A DNA stretch of 64,000 nucleotides from Pampinifervens sp037481935 (GCF_046159715.1 NZ_JBJXCT010000010.1:4658-68657), one strand, 5' to 3'; shown: positions 40,373-48,773, counted from the first letter of the stretch. Program-made: numbers and translations. Notes: a model not told the origin generated them from the letters alone.

Positions 40373-40906
40373 ATGGTTACAGAAAGACTTGCCATAATAG
40401 CCACAAAGGGCACCCTCGACATGGCATACCCACCCCTTATCCTTGCCTCAACCGCAGCCTCCCTTGGCATAGAGACGGCAATATTCTTTACCTTTTACGG
40501 TCTAAACATCATACACAGGAAGAAGATGCACGAACTCAAGATTGCACCCATAGGGAACCCCGCCATGCCAATGGCTTTCCCTCCCTCCATGCAGAACCCC
40601 GTAACAAATGCCATATCTTCCATATTTCCAGGACCTCCTCAGATTATGGGCGTAATTCCTGGAATGACAGACCTCATGAGTTTTATGATGAAAAAGACCA
40701 TAAAAGAGCACGGTGTGGCGGACATACCTGAGCTTGTAGAGGTCTGCAAGGAAGCGGAGGTAAAGCTCATACCCTGTCAGATGACCATGGAGCTTTTTGG
40801 ATATAAATATGAAGACCTCATAGAAGGTCTTGAGCCACCCGCAGGCGCTGCCACCTTCATGAACTACGTGCTTGAGGCAGACAAGCCCATGATAATCTTC
40901 GTCTAA
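40373..40906 (+). CDS. DsrE-family sulfur carrier (DsrE2/E3-like)
   Basis: 177 aa. LAIIATKGTLDMAYPPLILASTAASLGIETAIFFTFYGL is the DsrE/F fold start, and AEVKLIPCQMTMELFGYKYEDLIEG carries the likely sulfur-binding Cys (CQMTM). A hydrophobic region with several Met/Pro (AFPPSMQNP, FPGPPQIMGVIPG) lies in between, as in DsrE2-type proteins. It follows tusA by 12 nt with a good SD (AAGGAGGG). Function inferred from family and location: transfer of sulfane sulfur. Confidence 0.85.
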   Translation: MVTERLAIIATKGTLDMAYPPLILASTAASLGIETAIFFTFYGLNIIHRKKMHELKIAPIGNPAMPMAFPPSMQNPVTNAISSIFPGPPQIMGVIPGMTDLMSFMMKKTIKEHGVADIPELVEVCKEAEVKLIPCQMTMELFGYKYEDLIEGLEPPAGAATFMNYVLEADKPMIIFV

Positions 40907-40917
40907 GGAGGATAGAT

Positions 40918-41334
40918 ATGGCATACGAGAAAGTGCTCTTCTACATCCTGACGGTGCCCTTCTTTGAAAGGGCAGAGCCGACCACCGGCGAGCTTATAAA
41001 CCCACAGGCGGGTGCTCCCTTCTTCCTTGCCACCGCCGCCACCACCATGGACTACGAGGTTGAGATGGTTATAACCTCAGAAGCTGGCTTTCTGCTTATG
41101 AGAGACAATGCCAAAAAGGTAAAGGTTCGTCCAGGGGTGGAACAGACCATCTATGACTTCATAAAGATGGCAAAGGATGCTGGTGTGAAGATATACCTTT
41201 GCGTGCCATCCCTTGACCTGACGGAAATATACAAAAAAGAAGATGTGAACCCGGAACTCTGCGATGGCATAATAGGTGGTGCAGCCTTTCTTGACAAGCT
41301 CATGAGCGGCGAGTATGCAGTTCTCACCCTTTAA
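40918..41334 (+). CDS. DsrE-like sulfur carrier, second copy
   Basis: 138 aa, DsrE-like fold: KVLFYILTVPFFERAEP and APFFLATAATTMDYEVEMVITSEAGFLL, with VKIYLCVPSLDLTEIYKKEDVNPELCDG containing the candidate active Cys (LCVPS) at the place where DsrE proteins have it, and a second Cys (ELCDG). It starts 11 nt after the previous gene with AGGAGG. This completes a tusA-dsrE-dsrE unit. Sulfur transfer to sHdr is inferred. Confidence 0.8.
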   Translation: MAYEKVLFYILTVPFFERAEPTTGELINPQAGAPFFLATAATTMDYEVEMVITSEAGFLLMRDNAKKVKVRPGVEQTIYDFIKMAKDAGVKIYLCVPSLDLTEIYKKEDVNPELCDGIIGGAAFLDKLMSGEYAVLTL

Positions 41335-41362
41335 TTCTGTTTCCACCTCCCCCTTTTTTGAG

Positions 41363-41431
41363 TATGCACTCATAAGTTTATCCTTATATATACATAAGCA
41401 AAATTTAATTGACTTTTATCATGTGCATAAT
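41363..41431 (+). promoter_or_regulatory. Promoter region of the hdr operon with paired TATGCAC sites
   Basis: The 134-nt gap 41335-41468 holds TATGCAC-TCATAA (from 41363) and, in opposite orientation, TATGCAC-ATGATAA (on the minus strand, 41429-41417). TTGACT (41409) and CATAAT (41426) are present but not at standard spacing, so the start point is uncertain. The sites resemble the inverted repeat near 40065 by their TATGC half, suggesting a shared regulator. Confidence 0.35.
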
Positions 41432-41468
41432 ACCTTTATAGAAGGAAGAAACCTTAAGGAGGTTTACC

Positions 41469-42197
41469 ATGGATGGACATATTTATGGATATAACCTCCC
41501 CATATCGGAGAAAACCAAGGCAGTGCCTTGGGAGGAAAAGGTCCGTATAGTGGAGGAGGTAAAGTCTGACTTTCGTTTTAAGGAATACATCTTTGGCTGT
41601 CTTAACTGTGGCGTATGCACCGCATCCTGTCCTTCCAACAGGTTCTTTGATTACTCTCCCAGAGAAATAGTGCAGAGGTTTCTGGAAGAGGATGTGGAAG
41701 TCCTGTATGATATGATGCACGAATACATCTGGGCATGCTCTCAGTGCTTTACCTGCTGGATAAGGTGCCCCTTTGTGAACAACCCAGGTGGTCTTGTAGC
41801 AATAATGAGAGAAGTGGCGGTGCGTAACGCTTTTGAGGCAACCAAAGACCTCCTCAAGCCCTACGGAAGGGTGCTTCTCAAAGTCATGACCACAGGAAAC
41901 CAGCTCTCTGCAGACATGCTCCAGCCCGACTTCTTCCCCGACTGGGGTCCAAAGATGGCAGACAACATGGAAAACCTCAGAGCCAAAAGGCTTGCCATAC
42001 CCTTTGATGTGGGTAAGTCTGTAAAGACCGCATGGGAAGTATCCCTTGAGACGGCAGTGGAGATGTATACCATATGGAGAGAGACGGGTATATTTGAAAT
42101 GCTGGAAAAGCTCGACCCCAACCTCTACAACGTCATAATGGACATTGTGGAGGAAAACGAGGAAAGGTATGAGGAGCTTTATGAGGAAGAAGAGTAA
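41469..42197 (+). CDS. hdrC1: sHdr subunit HdrC1 (2[4Fe-4S])
   Basis: 242 aa, first gene of the sulfur-oxidising heterodisulfide-reductase-like (sHdr) cluster. Two ferredoxin motifs: Cys44, 47, 50, 54 (FGCLNCGVCTASCP) and Cys90, 93, 96, 100 (CSQCFTCWIRCP). Helical C-terminal half. Electron transfer between HdrB and HdrA is the family role; the sHdr complex is known to oxidise sulfane sulfur in the cytoplasm. SD AAGGAGGT before ATG 41469. Confidence 0.9.
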   Translation: MDGHIYGYNLPISEKTKAVPWEEKVRIVEEVKSDFRFKEYIFGCLNCGVCTASCPSNRFFDYSPREIVQRFLEEDVEVLYDMMHEYIWACSQCFTCWIRCPFVNNPGGLVAIMREVAVRNAFEATKDLLKPYGRVLLKVMTTGNQLSADMLQPDFFPDWGPKMADNMENLRAKRLAIPFDVGKSVKTAWEVSLETAVEMYTIWRETGIFEMLEKLDPNLYNVIMDIVEENEERYEELYEEEE

Positions 42198-42207
42198 GCT
42201 AATCAAA

Positions 42208-42221
42208 GGGGTTGATGCCCC
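42208..42221 (+). other. Short hairpin between hdrC1 and hdrB1
   Basis: GGGG-TTGATG-CCCC in the 48-nt gap, 20 nt before the AAGGAGGT SD of hdrB1. Four-base-pair stem, so weak at high temperature. Confidence 0.25.
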
Positions 42222-42245
42222 GAAAAAACCTAAGGAGGTGTAATC

Positions 42246-43598
42246 ATGGCAAAACATGGCTTTGGACATAACAGCCCGGGAGGTCTTCTGAGATATCCAG
42301 AACAGCCCCCCTTCCCACTCAAAGAATACAGCGCCCACTACGACCACATCTTTGAGATGATGGAAGAGCTTGAGGCAAAGGGCGAAATACTCATACACAG
42401 GATAACCGAAGAGCACCAGCCCATAGAGGTCTTCACAAGGACAGGAAGGATAAAAACCATCCCTACCAATAAGCTCTGGCATCACAAGTCCTGTGGTCAG
42501 TGCGGAAACATACCCGGATATCCTGCCTCTGTTTTTTGGTTCATGAACAAGTTCGGACTTGACTACCTGAATGAACCTCACCAGACCTCATGCACCGCAT
42601 GGAACTATCACGGCTCTGGCACTTCCAACCCTGTTGCCCTTGCGGCGGTATGGCTCAGAAATATGCACCAGGCATGGAAGACCGGATACTATCCCCTCAT
42701 TCATTGCGGAACCTCTTTTGGTTCATACAAGGAAACGAGAGAACAGCTTATAATGAACAAGGAGCTCAGAGACGCCGTAAAGCCAATCCTGAAAAAGCTC
42801 GGAAGGCTCACAGAGGATGGGAGAATAGTTATACCCCAGGAGGTGGTCCACTACTCCGAATGGGTTCACGCCATGAGATACAAGATTGCAGACCTCTACC
42901 AGAAGGAGGGTAAGCCAAAGGGCATAGATGTTTCCAACGTAAGGGTTGCCATCCACAACGCCTGCCACACCTACAAGATGATTGCTGACGACTACCCCTA
43001 TGACCCGGAGGTTTACAACGGACAGAGGCCTGCAGCATCTGCGGCGGTTGTCAAAGCCCTTGGTGCGCAGGTGGTGGACTATTCCACATGGTATGACTGC
43101 TGTGGCTTTGGCTTCAGGCACATACTGACCGAGAGGGAGTTTACCAGGTCCTTTGCCATACAGAGGAAGCTCAAAGTTATCGCAGAGGAGATAAAGGCAG
43201 ACCTCATAGTGACCCATGACACGGGTTGCACCACCACCTTTGAGAAGAACCAGTGGATAGGAAAGGCCCATGGCATGTATCACCCTGTGGCAGTCATGTC
43301 TGACGTTATGTTTGCAGCCCTCGCCTGCGGTGCACATCCCTTCAAGATAGTCCAGCTATACTGGAACTGCTCCGATTACGAGAGACTCCTTGAGAAAATG
43401 GGAATAACCAACTGGAGAGAGCTCAGGAAAGAGTGGGAAGACACCGTCAAATACATAGCAGACCTGGAAAAGGCCGGTAAATACGACGAGCTCATGGAAT
43501 TCTTCAAGGAATACGACCTTTATGAGCCTTACAGCAGGACTTCCACAGGTAAGCCAAAGGCTTCTGCAACTGCAAACATGCCACTTTTCAAGTCCTAA
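42246..43598 (+). CDS. hdrB1: sHdr subunit HdrB1 (CCG-domain)
   Basis: 450 aa. The second CCG motif is intact (NACHTYKM ... YDCCGFGF ... HDTGCTTTF), while the first is altered: HKSCGQCGNIPGYP, HQTSCTAWNYHG and IHCGTSFGS give fewer of the expected cysteines. Two CCG domains carry the noncubane [4Fe-4S] clusters that cleave disulfides in methanogen HdrB; the altered first one is typical of the B1 partner in sHdr. Strong SD AAGGAGGT. Confidence 0.85.
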   Translation: MAKHGFGHNSPGGLLRYPEQPPFPLKEYSAHYDHIFEMMEELEAKGEILIHRITEEHQPIEVFTRTGRIKTIPTNKLWHHKSCGQCGNIPGYPASVFWFMNKFGLDYLNEPHQTSCTAWNYHGSGTSNPVALAAVWLRNMHQAWKTGYYPLIHCGTSFGSYKETREQLIMNKELRDAVKPILKKLGRLTEDGRIVIPQEVVHYSEWVHAMRYKIADLYQKEGKPKGIDVSNVRVAIHNACHTYKMIADDYPYDPEVYNGQRPAASAAVVKALGAQVVDYSTWYDCCGFGFRHILTEREFTRSFAIQRKLKVIAEEIKADLIVTHDTGCTTTFEKNQWIGKAHGMYHPVAVMSDVMFAALACGAHPFKIVQLYWNCSDYERLLEKMGITNWRELRKEWEDTVKYIADLEKAGKYDELMEFFKEYDLYEPYSRTSTGKPKASATANMPLFKS

Positions 43599-43607
43599 GC
43601 TTTCTCT

Positions 43608-43622
43608 GGGGGCTCTGCCCCC
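43608..43622 (+). other. Stable GC hairpin between hdrB1 and hdrA
   Basis: GGGGGC-TCT-GCCCCC, perfect 6-bp stem with a 3-nt loop in the 50-nt gap, 10 nt after the hdrB1 stop. No T-run follows, so it is more likely an RNA-processing or mRNA-stability element than a terminator. Confidence 0.45.
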
Positions 43623-43648
43623 ATAAGAACAACTAAAGGAGGTTTAAC

Positions 43649-44707
43649 ATGGCTAAGAGCGTGCTGGTAGTTGGAGGTGGTCCTGCAGGACTCGCGGCGG
43701 CCAGAACTCTGGGAAGGCTCGGAGTATCCACTATCTTGGTGGAAAAGGACAGTCAGCTGGGTGGGAATCCTATCAAAAACCACTACCACACCTTAATCCC
43801 CAGAAAGCTAAAACCCTCCCAGGTGATAGGTCCTTACATAAAGGATGTGGAGCAAAACCCCAATGTGAAGGTTCTTCTCAACACGGAGCTGACCGCCTGC
43901 GAAGGCGAGCCCGGAGAATACAGGGTGACCCTCTCCAACGGAGAAAAGCATGAGGTGGGTGCCATAGTGGTTGCCACCGGCTTTGAGCACTTTGACCCAA
44001 GAAGGAAAGGTGAGCTCGGCTACGGGCTGTATCCAGATGTTATAACGAACCTTGAGCTTGAAAGGATGTTCTCTCAGGAAGGCAAGCTCTACAGACCCTC
44101 CAACGGACAGCTTCCAAGAAGGGTTGCTTTTGTTTTCTGTGTGGGCTCAAGGGACAGACAGCTGGGTGTGACCAACGTTCACTGCTGCAGGTATGGTTGT
44201 GCACTGTCTGGTCTTCAGGGTATGGAAATAAGGGAGCACTACCCTGATGTGGACGTTTTCTGTTATTACATGGACGTGAGAACCTACGGCACATGGGAAT
44301 ACCCCTTCTACTGGGCTCCTCAGGAGCAGTTTGGTGTCAGGTATGTGAGGGGAAGGATTGCGGAAATCACATACAGCCCTGCAGACGGAAGGCTCAGGGT
44401 AAAGCATGAGGACACCATAGTTCAGAGACCTGCAGAGGTTCCCATGGACCTTGTGGTGCTTGTGCTTGGAATGGAGCCATCCCCCGGAACCAAGAAGGTC
44501 GCCAAGATTCTGGGGCTTGCCCAGGACCCTGATAGCCAGTTCCTCATACCCTCTGAAGAGTCTGGCTCCAACATCATATCCAACAAGCCAGGCATTTTCA
44601 TAGCAGGTGCCTGTAAGGGTCCCATAGACATAGAGTCTTCCTTCTCCGAAGGTGAGGCAGCAGCTGCGGAGGCGGCAGCATTCCTGGGTGCAAAGGTGAT
44701 GGTATGA
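43649..44707 (+). CDS. hdrA: sHdr subunit HdrA (FAD-binding)
   Basis: 352 aa, a short HdrA with N-terminal VLVVGGGPAGLAAARTLGRLG (GxGxxG FAD-binding), VEKDSQLGGNP, then VVATGFEHFDPR and a C-terminal GIFIAGACKGPIDIESSFSEGEAAAAEAAAFLGA. A CCRYGC cluster (VHCCRYGC) occurs near residue 174. It lacks the ferredoxin extensions of methanogen HdrA, as in other sHdr systems. It uses the AAGGAGGT SD; the stop overlaps the next gene (ATGA). Confidence 0.88.
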   Translation: MAKSVLVVGGGPAGLAAARTLGRLGVSTILVEKDSQLGGNPIKNHYHTLIPRKLKPSQVIGPYIKDVEQNPNVKVLLNTELTACEGEPGEYRVTLSNGEKHEVGAIVVATGFEHFDPRRKGELGYGLYPDVITNLELERMFSQEGKLYRPSNGQLPRRVAFVFCVGSRDRQLGVTNVHCCRYGCALSGLQGMEIREHYPDVDVFCYYMDVRTYGTWEYPFYWAPQEQFGVRYVRGRIAEITYSPADGRLRVKHEDTIVQRPAEVPMDLVVLVLGMEPSPGTKKVAKILGLAQDPDSQFLIPSEESGSNIISNKPGIFIAGACKGPIDIESSFSEGEAAAAEAAAFLGAKVMV

Positions 44708-45438
44708 AGAAGCCTGTCATTCTTGATGACTTTCTTGTCAGGGACTACCTGATAAAGATACTGGGAGAAGGCGAGGACTTCGTTCAGGAATTTTACAAGG
44801 ACCTCCTCGCCAAATCCCTCCTCTTCCAGCAGGCTTTCAGCAAGGAGAGGCTCCCATCCCTTACAGAGGAGGACATTGACCTAATTCTGGAAAAGATATT
44901 CCCCGCAAGAAGAAAAAGGCAGAAGATAATCCAAGAAACGGGCATTGACAGGCTCAAAAGAGCCATAAGCGACCTCCTCTACGGAAAGGCTCAGAGCTGG
45001 GAAGAGAGGGTGGAGAAGTTTGTAAAAGAGATAAGGGGTGTGGACAGGAAGTCTGCAAGGGATATAGCCAGTGAGATACTTCACTTTACCTTTCCTGAGC
45101 AGTATGTGCTGTGGACAAGCTGGATATGGGACCCAGAGAGCGAGAGTGGTGCGGTGGTCTTTCTAAAGGAAGAGCCCCCAAAGAGGAGCATGTATGGGGA
45201 AACTTACGAGGAGTTTGAGCTCATATACAAGCAGGTTCAGGAAAAGCTTCTGGACTTTGGTATAAAGGTAAAGGGGTATCTCTTTGTGGACATATTCCTT
45301 GCCATGATATACGCCACCTATGTGGACTACATGACCCTGTCCACCATGCACAGTGCCAAGGGCTTCTTCCCCCCTGCCGGGGTTATGGCAAGAAGACTGC
45401 TTGGTGTTATAAGAAATGAAGACCTTCTGGAGGTATAA
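44704..45438 (+). CDS. Hypothetical sHdr-associated protein, 244 aa
   Basis: A conserved gene of unknown function lies between hdrA and hdrC2 in sHdr clusters, and this fits that slot. The N-terminus is MKKPVILDDFLVRDYLIKILGEGEDFVQEFYKDLLAKSLLFQQ. A segment IRGVDRKSARDIASEILHFTFPEQYVLWTSWIWDPES has the look of a helix-hairpin-helix plus a DNA-glycosylase-like helix, but no catalytic residues are clear. It ends with a hydrophobic helix (VDIFLAMIYATYVDYMTL). I do not know its function. Confidence 0.75.
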   Translation: MKKPVILDDFLVRDYLIKILGEGEDFVQEFYKDLLAKSLLFQQAFSKERLPSLTEEDIDLILEKIFPARRKRQKIIQETGIDRLKRAISDLLYGKAQSWEERVEKFVKEIRGVDRKSARDIASEILHFTFPEQYVLWTSWIWDPESESGAVVFLKEEPPKRSMYGETYEEFELIYKQVQEKLLDFGIKVKGYLFVDIFLAMIYATYVDYMTLSTMHSAKGFFPPAGVMARRLLGVIRNEDLLEV

Positions 45439-45440
45439 CC

Positions 45441-46199
45441 ATGGCAATACACGAGCGTAGCCTTGTAGAGCCGGAGAGAATTTTGAGGAAAGAAAGGCTT
45501 GTTATTGACGGCGTTGATGTCTCTGGGGACTGGAACCTGATAATCCTCCCCAGGGTGATAAACGATTATGACCTTGACTTTGCCAAGGATGTTATGAATT
45601 CTCCCGATGGCAAAACCATAACCCAGTGCTACCAGTGCTCCTACTGCACTGCCTCTTGCCCCGTCCACAACTACTGGGATGAGAGATACAATCCAAGACA
45701 CTTCATATACCTTGCAAGGCTGGGTATGATAGATGAGCTTCAGAAGCGTGCGGATGTTATGTGGAGGTGTGTCTCCTGCCACAAATGCACGCACAGATGT
45801 CCAAAGGGTGTGCTCGTTGAGGAGGTGCTCAAGGCAATACTCAGAGCGATGGCGAAGAAGGGGCTTGTGGAGGAATATCCCTCCAAGAAGTTTGACAAGT
45901 TCTTCACCGAGTCCGTTCTTGAATATGGAAGGATAGAGGATGGAGAGTTGCTCTTTGGATGGATAGAAAAGCAGGGATACAGGGTTTTCAAAGACCCCAT
46001 ACTCAAAAAGCCCATACCCTTCATAGGTGAAACTCCAGAGTGGCTAAAGCAGTTAACTGTAAAGCCCCTCAAATCCATGAACATAGGCTTCCTGGTCCTG
46101 AACGCCAAGCACATGCTCTTCCATCCAAGAACAAAGAACTGGAGCAAGTTCAAGCAGGTCCTGCGCAAAGTGATGCAGGAAGAAGGTGCATTACACTAA
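45441..46199 (+). CDS. hdrC2: sHdr subunit HdrC2 (2[4Fe-4S])
   Basis: 252 aa with two ferredoxin motifs: Cys63, 66, 69, 73 (CYQCSYCTASCP) and Cys110, 113, 116, 120 (CVSCHKCTHRCP). Its N-terminus begins with a longer beta-rich part (VIDGVDVSGDWNLIILPRV). It pairs with HdrB2 right after it. Starts 2 nt after the previous stop, with GAGGT close before the ATG. Confidence 0.9.
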   Translation: MAIHERSLVEPERILRKERLVIDGVDVSGDWNLIILPRVINDYDLDFAKDVMNSPDGKTITQCYQCSYCTASCPVHNYWDERYNPRHFIYLARLGMIDELQKRADVMWRCVSCHKCTHRCPKGVLVEEVLKAILRAMAKKGLVEEYPSKKFDKFFTESVLEYGRIEDGELLFGWIEKQGYRVFKDPILKKPIPFIGETPEWLKQLTVKPLKSMNIGFLVLNAKHMLFHPRTKNWSKFKQVLRKVMQEEGALH

Positions 46200-46210
46200 G
46201 GAGGTTTAAC

Positions 46211-47170
46211 ATGGGTGTGATAGGTAAAAGAGTTGCATACTATCCTGGCTGTTCCCTTGAAGGTGCAGCAAGGTCTTATGATGTATCTACAAGAATAGTG
46301 GCAAAGGAGCTCGGCCTTGAGCTTGACTACCTTGAAGACTACAACTGCTGTGGTGCCATGGAGTCCAAGAACGTGACCTTTATGGGCACCATGCTCCTGA
46401 ATGCCAGAAACATGTCTCTTGCAAGAAGACAGGGCCACAATGTAATAGTGGCTCCCTGCAACGGATGCTCCTTTTCCCTTCAGAGGGCAGAATACTTTCT
46501 TGAAACGGATAGAGCTGTCTATGACAGGGTCAATGCCCTTCTGAGAGAGGGTGGTGTGGACCCCCTTGACCAGATACCCCAGACCTACCACATACTGGAG
46601 TGGTTCTACCACGAAGCGGGGCCACAGAAGGTGAAGGAGAGGACAAGAAAGCCCCTCAGGGGCCTTAAGGTTGCCAACTACTACGGATGTCTCTACACAA
46701 GGCCTCACTTCTACGCAAGAACCTATGCCCACGCAGGCGGTCAGGATGAGGAGGCAAGACCAAGGAAAAGGGAGACGGCAGATGACGACGAACATCCATA
46801 TTACATGAATGCCCTTCTCGAAGCCGCAGGTGCCACAAGCGTAGAGTTTGAGCCCATGCACACGCAGTGCTGTGGAGGACCTCACTCCCTCTCTGATGAA
46901 TTGGTCTCAGAGAAGTTCGTGATGATGATACTACAGACCGCAAAACGCAACGGTGCGGACATAATAGCCACAGAATGTCCTCTATGTCATGCATCACTTG
47001 AGATGTATCGCCACAGGCTCATGATGAAGGGTGTGCCGGATGTGGATGTGCCTGCCGCATACTTTACGCAGCTCCTCGGGCTTGCCTTTGGCTACAGTGT
47101 GGGTGATGTAAAGCTTAAGGACAACCTTTCAGACCCTATCCCTGTTCTCAAAAAGCTCGGACTTGCATAG
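46211..47170 (+). CDS. hdrB2: sHdr subunit HdrB2 (two CCG domains)
   Basis: 319 aa. Both CCG motifs are complete: Cys14, Cys46-Cys47, Cys83/Cys86 and Cys160, Cys220-Cys221, Cys256/Cys259. Such two noncubane clusters are needed to handle disulfide/persulfide substrates. ATG 46211 has AAGGAGGT 6 nt upstream, and a longer in-frame extension that lies inside hdrC2 is rejected. Confidence 0.92.
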   Translation: MGVIGKRVAYYPGCSLEGAARSYDVSTRIVAKELGLELDYLEDYNCCGAMESKNVTFMGTMLLNARNMSLARRQGHNVIVAPCNGCSFSLQRAEYFLETDRAVYDRVNALLREGGVDPLDQIPQTYHILEWFYHEAGPQKVKERTRKPLRGLKVANYYGCLYTRPHFYARTYAHAGGQDEEARPRKRETADDDEHPYYMNALLEAAGATSVEFEPMHTQCCGGPHSLSDELVSEKFVMMILQTAKRNGADIIATECPLCHASLEMYRHRLMMKGVPDVDVPAAYFTQLLGLAFGYSVGDVKLKDNLSDPIPVLKKLGLA

Positions 47171-47179
47171 GAGTAGAGC

Positions 47180-47659
47180 ATGGGCGTGGTGCAGGGGTTG
47201 GAAAGCGAAAGAGAATGGGAATACAATGGGTGTGTTGTTCCCCTTGACCTTTATTACGAGATAGAGACACAGACCTGGTTGAAGGTGAACGAAGATGGAA
47301 CTGTTACCATGGGCCTTACGGATGTTGGTCAGGTCAGGGCTGGAAGGCTCCTGCACGCCCGTATAAAGAATGTGGGTAAGGTGGTGCAGAAAGGGAAGCC
47401 TGTGGCATCCCTTGAAAGTGGCAAATGGGCGGGTCCTATAAACGCCCTTGTTGAGGGCGAGGTGGTGGAGAGAAACGAAAAGGTGCTGGAGCAGCCCGAT
47501 ATAATAAATTACGACCCTTATGGGGAAGGCTGGATTGTGAAGATGAAACCACTTGACCTTCATAGGGACATAAAAGACCTCCTCTATGGCAGAGATGCCA
47601 TAGAAGAAATGAGAAAATACATTGATGAATGGGATATAATCTGTATGAGGTGCACATGA
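47180..47659 (+). CDS. lbpA: Lipoate-binding protein LbpA (GcvH-like)
   Basis: 159 aa. GcvH-like lipoyl domain with the hallmark ESGKW (Lys82) of LbpA, where glycine-cleavage GcvH has ESVKA. The sHdr complex is thought to use lipoate on this Lys as an arm for sulfur. The start ATG 47180 is 9 nt after hdrB2 with GGAG. Its stop overlaps the next gene's ATG (ATGATG). Confidence 0.92.
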   Translation: MGVVQGLESEREWEYNGCVVPLDLYYEIETQTWLKVNEDGTVTMGLTDVGQVRAGRLLHARIKNVGKVVQKGKPVASLESGKWAGPINALVEGEVVERNEKVLEQPDIINYDPYGEGWIVKMKPLDLHRDIKDLLYGRDAIEEMRKYIDEWDIICMRCT

Positions 47660-47916
47660 TGGCAGCGAGAGATAAGCATGTTATCCTGCTTGTTTCACAG
47701 TGGTGTGCCACGTGCCCCGATGCAGATGCCCTCTGGAGGAAGCTTCAGGCAGAGTATGGCTTTAAATACGAGGTGCTTGATGTGGCACAGCCGGAGGGCA
47801 GAATGTGGGCAAAAAAGCTCATAGTAAGAGCTGTCCCCTCCACCATAATAGATGGTAAGCTTGCCTTTGTGGGTGTCCCTGAGGAGGCTGAAGCCAGGAG
47901 GGCTGTGGAGGCATGA
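47656..47916 (+). CDS. Thioredoxin-like protein with CxxC
   Basis: 86 aa. VILLVSQWCATCPDADALWRKLQ carries the redox CATC motif, then VPSTIIDGKLAFVGVP (cis-Pro). It is shorter than classical thioredoxin, more like a glutaredoxin-sized member. The ATG lies in the ATGATG junction with lbpA; either ATG (47656 or 47659) may be used. A role as reductant in the sHdr pathway is likely from context. Confidence 0.8.
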   Translation: MMAARDKHVILLVSQWCATCPDADALWRKLQAEYGFKYEVLDVAQPEGRMWAKKLIVRAVPSTIIDGKLAFVGVPEEAEARRAVEA

Positions 47917-48302
47917 AGGTAATAATTCTCATGACAAGCGGTCCGAGAACTCCCTGGAGATGTGCATCACCATTTTATATTGCAGCCCTCATGGCCGCCA
48001 ACGAGGCGGAGGTGGAGGTGTTTTTCAACATGGACGGCACAAGGCTTCTCAAGAAGGGTGTTGCAGAGAGGATACTTCCGGCCGAACCCAACTGCCTTTC
48101 TCCAAACGGTAAAAAGCTAAAAAGTGTTTATGACTTTATGAAGGATGCCAAGCAGGCGGGGGTTAAGTTCTACTCCTGCAAGCAGGCGATAGACTCACTG
48201 GGCTACAAGCCCGAGGACCTTATACCGGAGCTGGATGGGGTATTTCCAGCCAGCGAGTTTGCCCTCAGGGCAATGGAAGCTGATAAGGTGCTAACCTTTT
48301 AA
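47913..48302 (+). CDS. DsrE-like protein, third copy
   Basis: 129 aa. IILMTSGPRTPWRCASPFYIAALMAANEAEVEVFFNMDGTRLL is a DsrE fold start and GVKFYSCKQAIDSLGYKPEDLIPELDG has the candidate Cys (YSCKQ). The start overlaps the previous stop (ATGA). Carrier of sulfane sulfur by family. Confidence 0.82.
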   Translation: MKVIILMTSGPRTPWRCASPFYIAALMAANEAEVEVFFNMDGTRLLKKGVAERILPAEPNCLSPNGKKLKSVYDFMKDAKQAGVKFYSCKQAIDSLGYKPEDLIPELDGVFPASEFALRAMEADKVLTF

Positions 48303-48326
48303 AATTTCTATAAAGGAGGGTAAAGC

Positions 48327-48773
48327 ATGGCAACAGTCAACGGCTGCAACATACCTGAGGACCTTCTCTATGACGTGGACCCGGAGGCAAACGCCTTCAC
48401 CTGGGCAAAGGACAACGGGGATGGCACTTACACGGTGGGTCTGACCTCCGTGGCAGCGGCCATGGCAGGAAGGCTTGTGGCCTATACGCCCAAGAAGGCT
48501 GGAAAGGTCATAGAAAGACGCAAGAGCATCGCAACCATTGAGAGTGGTAAATGGGTTGGACCAGTGCCTACTCCCCTCACGGGAGAGGTGGTGGAAGTAA
48601 ATGAGGCCCTCAAGGGCAACCCCGCACTTGCCAATGACGACCCTTATGGTGCTGGATGGATAGCAAAAATAAAGCCCACAAACCCTGAAGAGGTCAACAG
48701 CCTTCTGAAAGGCCAGGCCGCTGTGGATGCCCTTACAAAGGTTATCAACGAGAAGGGTATAAAGTGCGGATAA
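48327..48773 (+). CDS. lbpA: Second lipoate-binding protein LbpA (GcvH-like)
   Basis: 148 aa with IESGKWVGP, Lys75 as lipoylation site. It differs widely from the first copy outside the core. Strong SD (AAAGGAGGG). Two LbpA copies in one cluster may serve different partners. It overlaps the radical SAM gene after it by one base (TAATG). Confidence 0.9.
   Translation: MATVNGCNIPEDLLYDVDPEANAFTWAKDNGDGTYTVGLTSVAAAMAGRLVAYTPKKAGKVIERRKSIATIESGKWVGPVPTPLTGEVVEVNEALKGNPALANDDPYGAGWIAKIKPTNPEEVNSLLKGQAAVDALTKVINEKGIKCG

Noticed and set aside
46040..46210. Long N-terminal extension of HdrB2
   Set aside because: It lies inside hdrC2 in another frame and would ignore the AAGGAGGT SD that precedes ATG 46211.
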